Shown here: piece after piece, positions 51,729 through 60,966 of the stretch
How positions within the stretch are numbered: position 1 is the stretch's first letter
Layout of the letters: each line of letters opens with the position of its first letter
Origin: DATJZG01 sp035499295
GTDB lineage: Bacteria; Myxococcota; Myxococcia; Myxococcales; Anaeromyxobacteraceae
Assembly: GCA_035499295.1 (NCBI GenBank)
Contig: DATJZG010000110.1
Span: 1 to 64,000, forward strand
DNA: 64,000 nt
Reading direction: 5' to 3'
The notes under the pieces: generated by a model
Told to the model about the DNA's origin: nothing
What the model saw: the letters and a program-made list of their open reading frames with translations, nothing else
Databases searched by the model: none
Position numbers and translations under genes: made by a program

Positions 51729-52877
51729 CTACTTCACCTGCCGCGCCGCCCGCCCGACCTCCGGCATGGCCCCGGAGCCGGGGTGGCGCCGCTGGTGCGC
51801 CCGGCGCAGCTTCTCGTAGAGGAGGTCGAGGCGGCGCATGAGCCGCTTGGGCGGGCGCGGCTTGCGGGTGGAGAGCGCGTAGGCGCACACGACCGGGGCG
51901 GCGATGGTGGCGTCGGAGTAGACGACCACGTGGTTCTTGAGCATCCGGGCCTGCACCTTGCCCCAGCTGATGGCCTCGCTCGGGGTGGCGCCCGAGAGCC
52001 CACCCCACTGCGGCGAGTCGGTGGAGATCTGCAGCACGTACTCGTGGCCGCCGCGGTTCAGGTCGAGGATCTGCCACAGGGTGGGCTGCGTCTGCAGGTA
52101 GAAGTTCTTCGGCGAGCCGCCCCCGAGGATGACGACGCCGTTCACCTTGGCGTCGTAGACGATGGCCGTCGACTCGAGGACGTCTAGGTCTGGGTCGACG
52201 GTGGTGCGCCCCCCTCGCAGCTTCATGGCGGCCACGTTCATGCCGATGGAGGAGTCGCCGGGCGAGCTCGTGAAGATCGGCACATCGTACTTCGCGGCGG
52301 TGGCCACCCAGGAGCGCTCCGGCAGGGGCGCATCCTGCAGGGCCAGGTGCCCGAGGTAGTGGTGCAGCCGGGGGGTGGAGATGTTCCCGCGCAGCTCCGC
52401 CGGGGCCTTGGCGAGTGCCTCCCGGACGAAGGCGTCGGTGTCGAGCAGCGAGTCCTCGGTGATGAACACGTCGTAGATGCGCTCGATGCCGGCGCGGTAG
52501 AGCTCGCGGTCGTCGACCTGGAAGGCGCCCTGCAGCACCGGCAGCTTCAGGGCGAAGTGGAGGTCGTGGTAGATGTTCGCGCCGGTGGAGACGACGAGGT
52601 CCACGAAGCCGGCCTCGATGAGCGCCTGGATGGCCCCGCCGAGCCCCGCCGGCGCCATGGCCCCGGTCACCGTCAGGGCGACGGTGGCCTCGGCGTCGAG
52701 CATCCGGCAGAAGAGGTCACACCCCTCCGCCAAGCGGCCGCCGTTGAAGGCGCCGGCCCTCCGGTACACGTCGACGAGGTCGACCACCGTCATTCCTCGG
52801 CGAAGCCGCATGGGCTCCACCGGCGGACGCGACAGGTAGCGCCTGCGGAGTGCTTTCGTGGAGGGCGGCTTCGTCAT
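51729..52877 (-). CDS. Deoxyhypusine synthase-like protein
   Basis: A 382-residue protein with the DHS fold signature. VTGAMAPAGLGGAI, VSTGANIYHDLHFAL and FTSSPGDSSIGMN are NAD/spermidine-site blocks. SWGKVQA carries the lysine that aligns with the catalytic Lys of eukaryotic DHS. Bacteria do not make hypusine; bacterial homologs make homospermidine, spermidine or related polyamines by the same aminobutyl transfer. This one is therefore a candidate polyamine enzyme. It stands alone, convergent with the CvpA-like gene. Confidence 0.85.
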   Translation of the reverse strand: MTKPPSTKALRRRYLSRPPVEPMRLRRGMTVVDLVDVYRRAGAFNGGRLAEGCDLFCRMLDAEATVALTVTGAMAPAGLGGAIQALIEAGFVDLVVSTGANIYHDLHFALKLPVLQGAFQVDDRELYRAGIERIYDVFITEDSLLDTDAFVREALAKAPAELRGNISTPRLHHYLGHLALQDAPLPERSWVATAAKYDVPIFTSSPGDSSIGMNVAAMKLRGGRTTVDPDLDVLESTAIVYDAKVNGVVILGGGSPKNFYLQTQPTLWQILDLNRGGHEYVLQISTDSPQWGGLSGATPSEAISWGKVQARMLKNHVVVYSDATIAAPVVCAYALSTRKPRPPKRLMRRLDLLYEKLRRAHQRRHPGSGAMPEVGRAARQVK

Positions 52878-52917
52878 GGCGGCCGCGCATCCTCTCTAAC
52901 CCTTCGCCGATCGTCAA

Positions 52918-53391
52918 CTAGCGCGCGGCCACCTGCGCAGGCGGCAACTGGACGAGATCCGGAGGATTCTCCTTGGGTTGCGCCGGCGCGAGCGACGAGA
53001 GCTTGGCGCCGCGGTAGACGTCGAGCATCCGCTCCTGGCCCTCGCGCCAGACGGCAACCATGCTGCACGTCGGGGCTCGCCCGCAGGCGTCGTCGCTGTC
53101 GAGGCAGACGTTGAGCGCGACGGGACCCTCGACCGCCTCGATGACGTCGAGGAAGCTGATCTCCGCCGCGGGGCGGGCGAGCTGGTATCCCCCGTGGGGA
53201 CCTCGGGTCGACCGGACCAGCCCCTGATCCACCAACGTTTTCAGGATCTTGGCGAGAAAGTCCTCCGGCACGTCCATCTCCCGCGCGATCTCGCGGAAGG
53301 GGACGACCGAGCTCGAGGGGAGCGCGGCGAGGTAGACCATCGCCCTCAGACCGTAGTCGATCTTCCGAGATATGCGCAGGACGTGTTGCAT
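52918..53391 (-). CDS. Rrf2-family iron-sulfur transcription regulator
   Basis: A 157-residue regulator. A winged helix (residues 1-70) has RKIDYGLRAMVYLA and the recognition region PEDFLAKILKTLVDQGLVRS. Cysteines 96, 103 and 109 sit in the Rrf2 pattern that ligates a [2Fe-2S] or [4Fe-4S] cluster, as in IscR or NsrR. The cysteine spacing resembles NsrR/RsrR types more than IscR. It is divergent from a PHP phosphoesterase across 59 bases that contain TATGAT at 53425-53430, so autoregulation is likely. The tail after residue 130 is proline-rich. Confidence 0.88.
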   Translation of the reverse strand: MQHVLRISRKIDYGLRAMVYLAALPSSSVVPFREIAREMDVPEDFLAKILKTLVDQGLVRSTRGPHGGYQLARPAAEISFLDVIEAVEGPVALNVCLDSDDACGRAPTCSMVAVWREGQERMLDVYRGAKLSSLAPAQPKENPPDLVQLPPAQVAAR

Positions 53392-53450
53392 GGCTCTCCC
53401 CGTCGCGCGGCCAAGACGCTGCGTTATGATACCACGCGGAGGGGATCCTA

Positions 53451-54284
53451 ATGGCCGGGGCTGCGGGAGTCATCGATCTCCACACGCACTCCACCGCCTC
53501 CGATGGGCAGTACACCCCCGCCGACATCGCCGGCCGGGCCGCCGCCGCCGGCACCTCGGTGTGGGCGCTCACCGACCACGATACCGTCGCGGGGCTCGAG
53601 CCCGCGGCCCTGGAGGCCAGGCGCCTGGGGATGCGCTTCGTGCCCGGGATCGAGCTTTCGGTCTACCTCGACCAGCGGGAGATCCACGTCCTCGGCCACT
53701 TCGTCGACCCGGCCCACCCGACGCTGGGCCGGTTCGAGGACTTCCTCGCGGAGCGGCGGCGCGAGCGCATGGAGCAGATCATCGAGAAGCTCGCGGCGCT
53801 GGGGATCCGCATCGCCGCCGACGACATCGTCCGCTTCAGCGGCGGCAAGACCATCGGCCGCCCGCACGTGGCGAGGGCGCTCGTCGCCGCCGGGGCGGTG
53901 GAGACGGTCAAGGAGGCCTTCGACCGCTACCTGGCGGAGGGCAAGCCCGCCTACGTGGGGCGCTACCGGCTCATCGCCGAGGACGCCGTCTCCCTCGTCC
54001 GGGGTGCGGGCGGGGTGGCGACGCTCGCCCACCCGGGCGTATCCAAGATCGAGCGCGGCGACCTGCTGAGGCTCCGGGGAATGGGGTTCGACGGGGTGGA
54101 GGTCTACCACCCCGACCACGTTCCCTCGCAACTCGAGAAGTACGGCCGCGCTGCCGCCGAACTCGACCTCGTCGCCACCGCCGGGTCGGACTTCCACGGA
54201 GAGGCGGTCGCCCCGGACCGGTCTCTCGGGACGACCACCATGCCGCTCGAGGACCTGGAGCGGCTGGAACGGCGCCGCCGCTGA
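53451..54284 (+). CDS. PHP-domain phosphoesterase (RNase AM / nucleoside 3',5'-bisphosphatase type)
   Basis: A 277-residue protein with all four PHP metal motifs: DLHTHSTASDG, LTDHDT, LAHPG and GSDFHG. TIGRPHVARALV in the middle insert is typical of the YciV/RNase AM group, which removes phosphate from 3',5'-bisphosphonucleotides and trims RNA 5' ends. ATG 53451 follows GGAGGGG. It converges with nuoN, with 4 bases between the stops. Confidence 0.88.
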   Translation: MAGAAGVIDLHTHSTASDGQYTPADIAGRAAAAGTSVWALTDHDTVAGLEPAALEARRLGMRFVPGIELSVYLDQREIHVLGHFVDPAHPTLGRFEDFLAERRRERMEQIIEKLAALGIRIAADDIVRFSGGKTIGRPHVARALVAAGAVETVKEAFDRYLAEGKPAYVGRYRLIAEDAVSLVRGAGGVATLAHPGVSKIERGDLLRLRGMGFDGVEVYHPDHVPSQLEKYGRAAAELDLVATAGSDFHGEAVAPDRSLGTTTMPLEDLERLERRRR

Positions 54285-54288
54285 CGGC

Positions 54289-55824
54289 TCACCCGCCGCG
54301 GAAGAGGACGAGCGACGCCTTGGTCCATTCGATCATGGGTGTGAGCCAAATGCCGAAGAGCACGGTGGCGAAGGCGAACCCCGAGAGCAGGACCTTGTAG
54401 GAGAAGGGGTAGGTGACCTCCGCCTCGGCGAACGGCGCCTCGAGGAACATCGCCCGCAGGATGCGCGCGTAGTAGTAGAGGGACACGGCGGTGTTGAGGG
54501 CGGCGACGAGCGCCAGCACCGCGTACCAGAAGCCGGCCGGGCCGTTGACCCGCTCCATCACCGCCAGGAAGAGGTAGTACTTGCCGGTGAAGCCGATGGA
54601 GGGCGGCAGCCCCGTCAAGGCGAAGAGGAAGACGCCGAAGCTCACCGCGGCGAGCGGGGCGCGCCGCCCCAGCCCCCGGAATTCGAAGATGGAAGGCGAC
54701 CCGGTGAGCCGCTCGATGACGATCACCGCCAGGAAGGCCCCGAGGTTCATCACCAGGTAGGCGAGCATGTAGACCATGACGGCCTGCGTGCCAATGAGGG
54801 AGTTGGCCGCCACCCCCATGAGCGCGTAGCCGGCGTGGGCGATGGAGGAGTAGGCGAGCAGGCGCTTGAGGTTCGTCTGGGGGAGGGCGGTCAGGTTCCC
54901 GAGCGTCATGGTGACCGCCGAGAGGAGCCCCACCACCGCCGGCCAGGGAATTCCGTGCAGCGCCTCGGAGAACCCGGAGAGGTTCGGCCGGGTGCTCAGG
55001 GCGCCGTAGAGGAGGCGGGCGGTGAGCGCGAACCCCGCGGCCTTGGGCCCCACCGACAGGAATGCCGTGAACGGCGTGGGGGCGCCCTCGTAGACGTCGG
55101 GACACCACATGTGCCACGGTACCGCCGCGATCTTGTAGCCGATCCCGGCGGAGAGGAAGACCACCGCCAGGACGAGGGTGAGCTTGACCGGCCACGTCGG
55201 CGGCAGCGCCGCCAGCCGGGGAGCGAACTCGAGGATGTTGGTGGTCTGCAAGAGCCCGTAGAGGTAGCTCATCCCGAAGACCATCACCCCGGACGCCACG
55301 CCCCCGAAGATGACGTACTTGAGCGCGGCCTCGGAGGCCTTCCGGTTCCCCCGGGTGAACCCGGCGAGCACGTAGCTCACCATCGAGACGAGCTCGATGG
55401 ACATGAAGATCATGAGCAGGTCGCTGGCGCTCGCCATGAGGAACAGGCCCAGCACCACCGAGCAGAGGAGCGCGTAGAACTGCCCCACCAGCGCCGCGGG
55501 GAAGGCGGCGGAGGGGGCGGCGATGAAGACGGTCAGGACTGCCCCGGCCAGGAAGAGCCACTTGAAGAAGGTGGCGAAGGCGTCGTGGACGATGAGGCCG
55601 TTGAAGAGGGACTGCGGGGTCGTCGGCTCGACCGCGAGCAGGACCGCGGCCACCCCCAGCACCGCCAGGGTGGCGAGCATCATGTTGCGGGCCCGCTCCG
55701 GGCTCCGGCGCCAGCCCACGTCGAGGAGGAAGAGGGCGAGCGTGCCGAAGGTGAGCCACAGCTCCGGCTGGAACCAGCCGGCGCTGCGCACGTTCTCGAG
55801 GACGAGATACGTCTGGATGTCCAT
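54289..55824 (-). CDS. nuoN: NADH-quinone oxidoreductase subunit N
   Basis: A 511-residue antiporter-like subunit with about 14 TM helices and the Mrp-type core: MFMSIELVSMVSYVL-like segment with the conserved Glu on TM5, SAGIGYKIAAVPWHMWCPDVYEG with the central Lys, and KRLLAYSSIAHAGYALMG with the second Lys. It forms one of the proton channels of complex I. Last gene of the operon, 18 bases after nuoM. Confidence 0.96.
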   Translation of the reverse strand: MDIQTYLVLENVRSAGWFQPELWLTFGTLALFLLDVGWRRSPERARNMMLATLAVLGVAAVLLAVEPTTPQSLFNGLIVHDAFATFFKWLFLAGAVLTVFIAAPSAAFPAALVGQFYALLCSVVLGLFLMASASDLLMIFMSIELVSMVSYVLAGFTRGNRKASEAALKYVIFGGVASGVMVFGMSYLYGLLQTTNILEFAPRLAALPPTWPVKLTLVLAVVFLSAGIGYKIAAVPWHMWCPDVYEGAPTPFTAFLSVGPKAAGFALTARLLYGALSTRPNLSGFSEALHGIPWPAVVGLLSAVTMTLGNLTALPQTNLKRLLAYSSIAHAGYALMGVAANSLIGTQAVMVYMLAYLVMNLGAFLAVIVIERLTGSPSIFEFRGLGRRAPLAAVSFGVFLFALTGLPPSIGFTGKYYLFLAVMERVNGPAGFWYAVLALVAALNTAVSLYYYARILRAMFLEAPFAEAEVTYPFSYKVLLSGFAFATVLFGIWLTPMIEWTKASLVLFRGG

Positions 55825-55842
55825 CAGCGGTCTCCCGGGGCG

Positions 55843-57519
55843 CTACGCCCGGATGTTCTGGATGAGCTGCTGCAGCGTCGGGTTGATCGCGGTGAGGATG
55901 AACTGCGGGTAGAACCCGAGGAAGATCATGATCGCCGACAGCGGGTAGAGGACGAAGCGCTCGCGCCAGTTCACGTCCGGGAAGTCGTGGTAGGCGGGGT
56001 TGAGCTTGCCGAGGAAGATCCGCTGCATCGCCCACAGGTAGTAGGCGGCGGTGATGATGACCGCGGTGGCGGAGATGGCCGTGTAGGTCAGGTAGACCGG
56101 GAAACTGCCGGACAGCACCATGAACTCGGCGATGAAGCCCGCCAGCCCGGGGAGCCCGAGCGAGGCGAAGAAGGCGAGACCCGTGAGGCCGCTGTACTCC
56201 GGCAGCGCCTGGGCGAGCCCCCCGAAGCGCTCGAGGTCGCGGTGGTGGGCGCGGTCGTAGAGGACGCCGACGAGGAGGAAGAGCGCCGGGCTGATGATGC
56301 CGTGGGTGAACAGGTTCAGCACCGCGCCCGAGATGGCGACGGGCGTGAGGGCCGCCATCCCCAGCAGGGTGAAGCCCATGTGCGAGACGGAGGAATAGGC
56401 GATGAGCTTCTTGAAGTCGCGCTGCGCCAGGCACACGTAGGCGCCGTAGACGATGTTGATGACGCCGAAGACCGCGATGGCGTTCGCGGCCCACTCGGTC
56501 GCGTCGGGCAGGATGGGGAAATTGAAGCGGAGCATGCCGTATGGGCCCATCTTGAGGAGGATGCCGGCCAGGATCACCGAGATGGGCGTGGGCGCCTCGA
56601 CGTGGGCGTCCGGCAACCAGGTGTGGAACGGGAACATCGGGACCTTGATGGCGAACCCGATGAAGAGCGCCACGAAGACGATCTTGGTGAAGGCGAAGCC
56701 GAGGATGGAGGCAGCCCCCACGAACTGCCCCGCGCGGCCCTGGGCGGCGAGCTCGAGAAGGTTGAAGGTGTGGCGCGCCGAGAGGGTGCCGTCGGCGAGC
56801 GTCGCCGGCAGGCTCCGGTAGTAGATGGCGATGATGGCGAGCAGCATCAGCACCGAGCCCGCCAGGGTGTAGAGGAAGAACTTGATGGCGGCGTACTCCC
56901 GCCGCGGGCCGCCCCACACGCCGATGAGGAAGTACATCGGCAGCAGCATGACCTCCCAGAAGACGTAGAAGAGGAACATGTCCAGGGCGACGAAGGTACC
57001 CATCATCCCGGTCATGAGGAGGAGGAGGAGGACCATGTAGGCCGGGACCATCCGCACCGAGAAGTGCTTGGGGTGGTGCGGATCGTCGTGGCCGTGCTCG
57101 TCCATGCCGGCTAGCTCGGCCGCGCGCTTCCCGCCCTGCCACCAGGGCATGGAGGCGATGGCGGCGACGAAGGAGATGATGCCGGTGAGCAGCACCATGC
57201 TGATGGAGAGCCCGTCCACGCCCACGAACCACTCGACGTTGAACGGCCGGATCCAGACCGCACGGCTCACCATCTGCACGCCGGTGGACTTGCCTGCGAC
57301 CGTGAGGCCGGCAGCGCCGGGGTCGAACCAGTGCCAGGCGAGGACGGAGGCGACGAGCATGAGGGCGCTCGCCGCGAGGGTCACCCAGCGCGCCGACTGG
57401 TCCATGAAGCTCTTCGGCAGCTTGAGCGCGTACCGGAGGGCCGTCAGCACCAGGATGAGCCCGGCGCCGACGAGCGGAGAGAAGGTGGCCCAAACCAGCA
57501 CGTTGTCGGGGCGGATCAT
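55843..57519 (-). CDS. nuoM: NADH-quinone oxidoreductase subunit M
   Basis: A 558-residue antiporter-like subunit. FWEVMLLPMYFLIGVWGG carries the conserved Glu, FAIKVPMFPFHTWLPDAHVE the channel Lys, and KLIAYSSVSHMGFTLLG the second. A loop near residues 130-145 is rich in His (MDEHGHDDPHHPKHFS), paralleling the larger His-rich insert in NuoL. ATG 57519 lies 11 bases after the nuoL stop. Confidence 0.96.
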   Translation of the reverse strand: MIRPDNVLVWATFSPLVGAGLILVLTALRYALKLPKSFMDQSARWVTLAASALMLVASVLAWHWFDPGAAGLTVAGKSTGVQMVSRAVWIRPFNVEWFVGVDGLSISMVLLTGIISFVAAIASMPWWQGGKRAAELAGMDEHGHDDPHHPKHFSVRMVPAYMVLLLLLMTGMMGTFVALDMFLFYVFWEVMLLPMYFLIGVWGGPRREYAAIKFFLYTLAGSVLMLLAIIAIYYRSLPATLADGTLSARHTFNLLELAAQGRAGQFVGAASILGFAFTKIVFVALFIGFAIKVPMFPFHTWLPDAHVEAPTPISVILAGILLKMGPYGMLRFNFPILPDATEWAANAIAVFGVINIVYGAYVCLAQRDFKKLIAYSSVSHMGFTLLGMAALTPVAISGAVLNLFTHGIISPALFLLVGVLYDRAHHRDLERFGGLAQALPEYSGLTGLAFFASLGLPGLAGFIAEFMVLSGSFPVYLTYTAISATAVIITAAYYLWAMQRIFLGKLNPAYHDFPDVNWRERFVLYPLSAIMIFLGFYPQFILTAINPTLQQLIQNIRA

Positions 57520-57530
57520 TCGCCGATCTC

Positions 57531-59990
57531 CTAGCGGAAGAGGAAGTTGAAGAGCACCACGAGCAGGGACCCGAGGGTCAGCCCGTAGAGGTAGGTGGTG
57601 ATGCGGCCGGTCTCGATGCGCCGCATGGCGCGTCCGGCCTCGCCGGTCAGCCCCGCCACGGCGTTCACTGCGCCGTCGACCACGTACTTGTCGATGGCCC
57701 CGTCGATGTTGGCGACGAAACGCCCCAGCCAGCCGACGAAGTTCACGAGCCAGTCGACGACGTGCTGGTCGAACCAGAAGAGGAAGCGTGCCAGGAACAG
57801 GGACGGGCGGACCACCAGCGCCTGGTAGGCCTCGTCCACGTAGTACTTGTTGTAGACCACGGTCCAGGCGCCGAAGAACCGTTTCTTCAGCTGCGCCGGC
57901 ACCGGGCTGCGGCCGTCCTTGAAGAGCAGGCGGGCGAAGAACCAGCCCACGATGGCGGCGCCCACGCCCAGGCCCTGGAAGAGGAACTCGGTGGAGTGCG
58001 GGAACTCGGCGAAGTGGACCTCCGCCGGCAAGGCCGGCGACAGCCAGCGCTCGAGCAGGGGCTCGTGGCCGGTCCAGGCGGCCGGGATCCCGAGCAGGCC
58101 GGTGAGGATCGCGCCGGCGGCGAGCACCACCAGGACGGCGGTGATGGAGAGGGGCGACTCGTGCGGCGCTCCGCCGTGGTGGACGTGCCCGTGGTCGTCC
58201 TTCCCGTGAACGACGTGGCCATGGGCGTCGGCCGCGTGCGCCCCGTGGCTCGTCGCTCCGTGCGCGCCATGTCCCTGGGCCGCGTCCGGGTCGACGTTGT
58301 CGTGGGGGTGGGCGGCGGTGACGTGGTGCGGGGCGGCGTGGGCGGCGTGCGGATCCTCGTCGTGCTCCTCGGCGTGACCCTCTCCGCCCCGATAGCTGCC
58401 GGTGAAGGTCATGTAGTAACTGCGGAACATGTAGAAGCTCGTCCCGGTGGCCGCCAGGATGCCGAGGACGAAGATGGCCGGGCCGAGCCAGGGTGCGCTG
58501 TGGCCGAGAAAGGCCAGGTCGCGGGCGGTGAAGGCCTTCCAGAGGATCTCGTCCTTCGAGTAGAAGCCGGAGGCCCAGGGGAAGCCGGCGATGGCCCAGC
58601 AGGCGACGAGGTAGGTGAAGGCGGTGACGGGCATGTGCTTCTTCAGCCCGCCCATCTTCCGCATGTCCTGCTCGTGGTGGCAGCCCAGGATCACCGAGCC
58701 GGAGCCGAGGAAGAGGCAGGCCTTGAAGAATGCGTGGGTGAGGAGGTGATACGTGCCGGCCCAGAAGGCGCCGACGCCCACCCCCACGAACATGAACCCG
58801 AGCTGGGACACGGTGGAGTAGGCGAGCACCTTCTTGATGTCGTACTGGAAGAAGCCGATGGTGGCGGCGAAGAAGGCGGTGAGCACCCCGATGGCCGCCA
58901 CCCATCCCATGGCCGTGGGCGAGAGCGCGTACAGGTAGCTCAACCGAGCCACCATGTAGACGCCGGCGGTGACCATGGTGGCGGCGTGGATGAGGGCCGA
59001 GACCGGCGTCGGGCCGGCCATGGCGTCGGGGAGCCAGACGTAGAGGGGGAGCTGGGCGCTCTTGCCCATGGCGCCCACGAAGAGGAGGATCCCCACCACC
59101 GCCATGAGGGCGAACCCCCACACCACCTGGTGCTTCAGGTGCTCGGCGACGCCGGTGCTCTCGATGACCACCTGGTCGCGCAGTTCGCGGAAGTTGAGGG
59201 TGGGGCCGATCTTGACCTCGCGCTCGTGGGCCTCCGCCGTCTTCGGCCCCACCGCCAGGAAGGGGTTCCTCGCCTCCGGCACCGCGCGGTCGCCGATCTC
59301 CGGGGTGTAGCCGAGCGAGCGCAGGTCGGCGCGCTGCGCCCAGACGCCGCCGAGCGACCAGAAGAGCAGGAACAAGCCGAGAATGAACCCGAAGTCGCCG
59401 AAGCGGTTCACCACGAAGGCCTTCATGCCAGCCTTCGCCTTCTCGATGTCCGTGTACCAGAAGCTGATGAGCAGGTAGCTCGCCAGGCCCACGCCCTCCC
59501 ACCCGAAGAACATCACCGCGAAGTTGTCCCCCATGACGAGGAGGAGCATCGCGAACACGAACAGGTTCAGGTAGGCGAAGAAGCGCCAGTAGGAGGGTTC
59601 CTCCGCCATGTAGCCGGTGGAGAAGACGTGGATGAGGGTGCCGATGAAGGTGATGATGAGGACCATCATCATCGAGAGCGGGTCGAGCGCGAAGCCGAGG
59701 TCGAAGCTCAGGCGTCCCGCGCTCACCATGTTCCACAGAGTCTGTTGCAGGAAGCGCTCGTCGGGGGCGAGCGAGTACATCTCCAGGAACGCGCGCACCG
59801 CCACGAGGAAGGAAAGGGTCATCGTCCCGATGGCGAGGACGTGCACGGCCCGCTTGCCCGCGACCCGCTGGATGCGCAGGCCGAAGAGGGAGTTGATGAA
59901 GGCTCCCACGGCCGGGAACAGCGGGATGAGCCACAGGTAGCTCACCTTGTGGACCGCGATCGGTCCGAGCTCGTTCAGGGCGTGTTCCAT
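57531..59990 (-). CDS. nuoL: NADH-quinone oxidoreductase subunit L with a histidine-rich insert
   Basis: An 819-residue subunit, much longer than E. coli NuoL (613). The core is normal: FGWEGVGLASYLLISFW with the conserved Glu, SAQLPLYVWLPDAMAGPTPV with the channel Lys region and KKVLAYSTVSQLGFMFVG. Between TM blocks, residues 535-612 form a polar insert with 20 histidines. The lateral helix and final TM follow. It starts one base after nuoK. Confidence 0.95.
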   Translation of the reverse strand: MEHALNELGPIAVHKVSYLWLIPLFPAVGAFINSLFGLRIQRVAGKRAVHVLAIGTMTLSFLVAVRAFLEMYSLAPDERFLQQTLWNMVSAGRLSFDLGFALDPLSMMMVLIITFIGTLIHVFSTGYMAEEPSYWRFFAYLNLFVFAMLLLVMGDNFAVMFFGWEGVGLASYLLISFWYTDIEKAKAGMKAFVVNRFGDFGFILGLFLLFWSLGGVWAQRADLRSLGYTPEIGDRAVPEARNPFLAVGPKTAEAHEREVKIGPTLNFRELRDQVVIESTGVAEHLKHQVVWGFALMAVVGILLFVGAMGKSAQLPLYVWLPDAMAGPTPVSALIHAATMVTAGVYMVARLSYLYALSPTAMGWVAAIGVLTAFFAATIGFFQYDIKKVLAYSTVSQLGFMFVGVGVGAFWAGTYHLLTHAFFKACLFLGSGSVILGCHHEQDMRKMGGLKKHMPVTAFTYLVACWAIAGFPWASGFYSKDEILWKAFTARDLAFLGHSAPWLGPAIFVLGILAATGTSFYMFRSYYMTFTGSYRGGEGHAEEHDEDPHAAHAAPHHVTAAHPHDNVDPDAAQGHGAHGATSHGAHAADAHGHVVHGKDDHGHVHHGGAPHESPLSITAVLVVLAAGAILTGLLGIPAAWTGHEPLLERWLSPALPAEVHFAEFPHSTEFLFQGLGVGAAIVGWFFARLLFKDGRSPVPAQLKKRFFGAWTVVYNKYYVDEAYQALVVRPSLFLARFLFWFDQHVVDWLVNFVGWLGRFVANIDGAIDKYVVDGAVNAVAGLTGEAGRAMRRIETGRITTYLYGLTLGSLLVVLFNFLFR

Positions 59991-59991
59991 C

Positions 59992-60303
59992 TCACTCTCG
60001 CATCAGGTCCGCGGCGCGGACGTCGATGGTCTTGAAGGTGTGGAAGATGCTCAGCACGATGGCCAGTCCGACGGCCGCCTCGGCCGCCGCCAGCACGATG
60101 ACGAACAGCGTGAAGGTCTGCCCGCCGAAGCCGCCCACCACGTAGTGGTTGAAGGCCACCAGGTTGATGTTGGCCGCGTTCAGCACCAGCTCGACGCCCA
60201 TCAGGACGGCGACCGCGTTGCGGCGGGTCAGGACGGTGAAGAGGCCGAGGACGAAGAGCAGCCCTGCGACCACCAGGAAGTGCGAGAGGTTCACGTGAGC
60301 CAT
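59992..60303 (-). CDS. nuoK: NADH-quinone oxidoreductase subunit K
   Basis: A 103-residue three-helix subunit of normal length, with LTRRNAVAVLMGVELVLNAA carrying the conserved Glu on TM2 and FVIVLAAAEAAVGLAI carrying that on TM3. Both belong to the central proton-transfer axis. It sits between nuoJ and nuoL with 1- to 16-base gaps. Confidence 0.96.
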   Translation of the reverse strand: MAHVNLSHFLVVAGLLFVLGLFTVLTRRNAVAVLMGVELVLNAANINLVAFNHYVVGGFGGQTFTLFVIVLAAAEAAVGLAIVLSIFHTFKTIDVRAADLMRE

Positions 60304-60319
60304 TCGGTTCTCCGGGCCG

Positions 60320-60952
60320 TCACTCGGCCTTGAGCTCCTTGCGGGCGATGACGATGGCCCCGATCATGGTGGCCAGGAGGATGAGCGAGGCGAGTTCGAA
60401 GGGGAGGAGCCAGCGCTGCAGGAGCGCGTGGCCGAGCGCGGCGGTGGTCACGTTCAGGGGGGCCTCCCTCGCCTTCCACGGGACCTCCACCGCCACCGCG
60501 AAGAGCAGGGGCGCCACGATCGCCATGAGGAGCGCTCCGGCGGGCCAGCCGAGGCTGGCGTTCGAGACGTTCACCTCTCCGATGCGGTTCGTGAGCATCA
60601 CCGCGAAGAGGATGAGCACCAGCACGCCGCCGATGTAGATGAGCACCTGCGCGACGGCGAGGAAGTCGGCCGAAAGGAAGACGTAGAGACCCGCCACCCC
60701 GAGGAGCGAGAAGAGGAGCGCGAGGCCCGTGTAGAGGATGTTGCGGGAGAGCGCCACCCCGGCCGCCCCGCCGACCGCCAGCGCAGAAAAGAGCCAGAAG
60801 ACGAGGTCGACGAGCGTCAGGGGCCCTGCCTGGGTGGCGCGGGCCGGCCACGCCGCCAGGGCGGGGGAGAGGTGGGCCGTGGAGAGGGTCACCGCGCCGA
60901 TGACGGCGAGGCTTCCGAGCGACCAGGCGAGAAGCTTGCGGGGCGTGCGCAT
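60320..60952 (-). CDS. nuoJ: NADH-quinone oxidoreductase subunit J with an extended N-terminus
   Basis: A 210-residue subunit; typical NuoJ is about 165-185. The core is clear: SRNILYTGLALLFSLLGVAGLYVFLSADFLA in part, and YIGGVLVLILFAVMLT, with the TM3 pi-bulge region. The first 40 residues add a hydrophobic, signal-like segment (SLAVIGAVTLSTAHLSPALA). AGAGG precedes ATG 60952, 14 bases after nuoI, so the longer start is supported. Confidence 0.93.
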   Translation of the reverse strand: MRTPRKLLAWSLGSLAVIGAVTLSTAHLSPALAAWPARATQAGPLTLVDLVFWLFSALAVGGAAGVALSRNILYTGLALLFSLLGVAGLYVFLSADFLAVAQVLIYIGGVLVLILFAVMLTNRIGEVNVSNASLGWPAGALLMAIVAPLLFAVAVEVPWKAREAPLNVTTAALGHALLQRWLLPFELASLILLATMIGAIVIARKELKAE

Positions 60953-60966
60953 TCGGGGCCTCTGGT

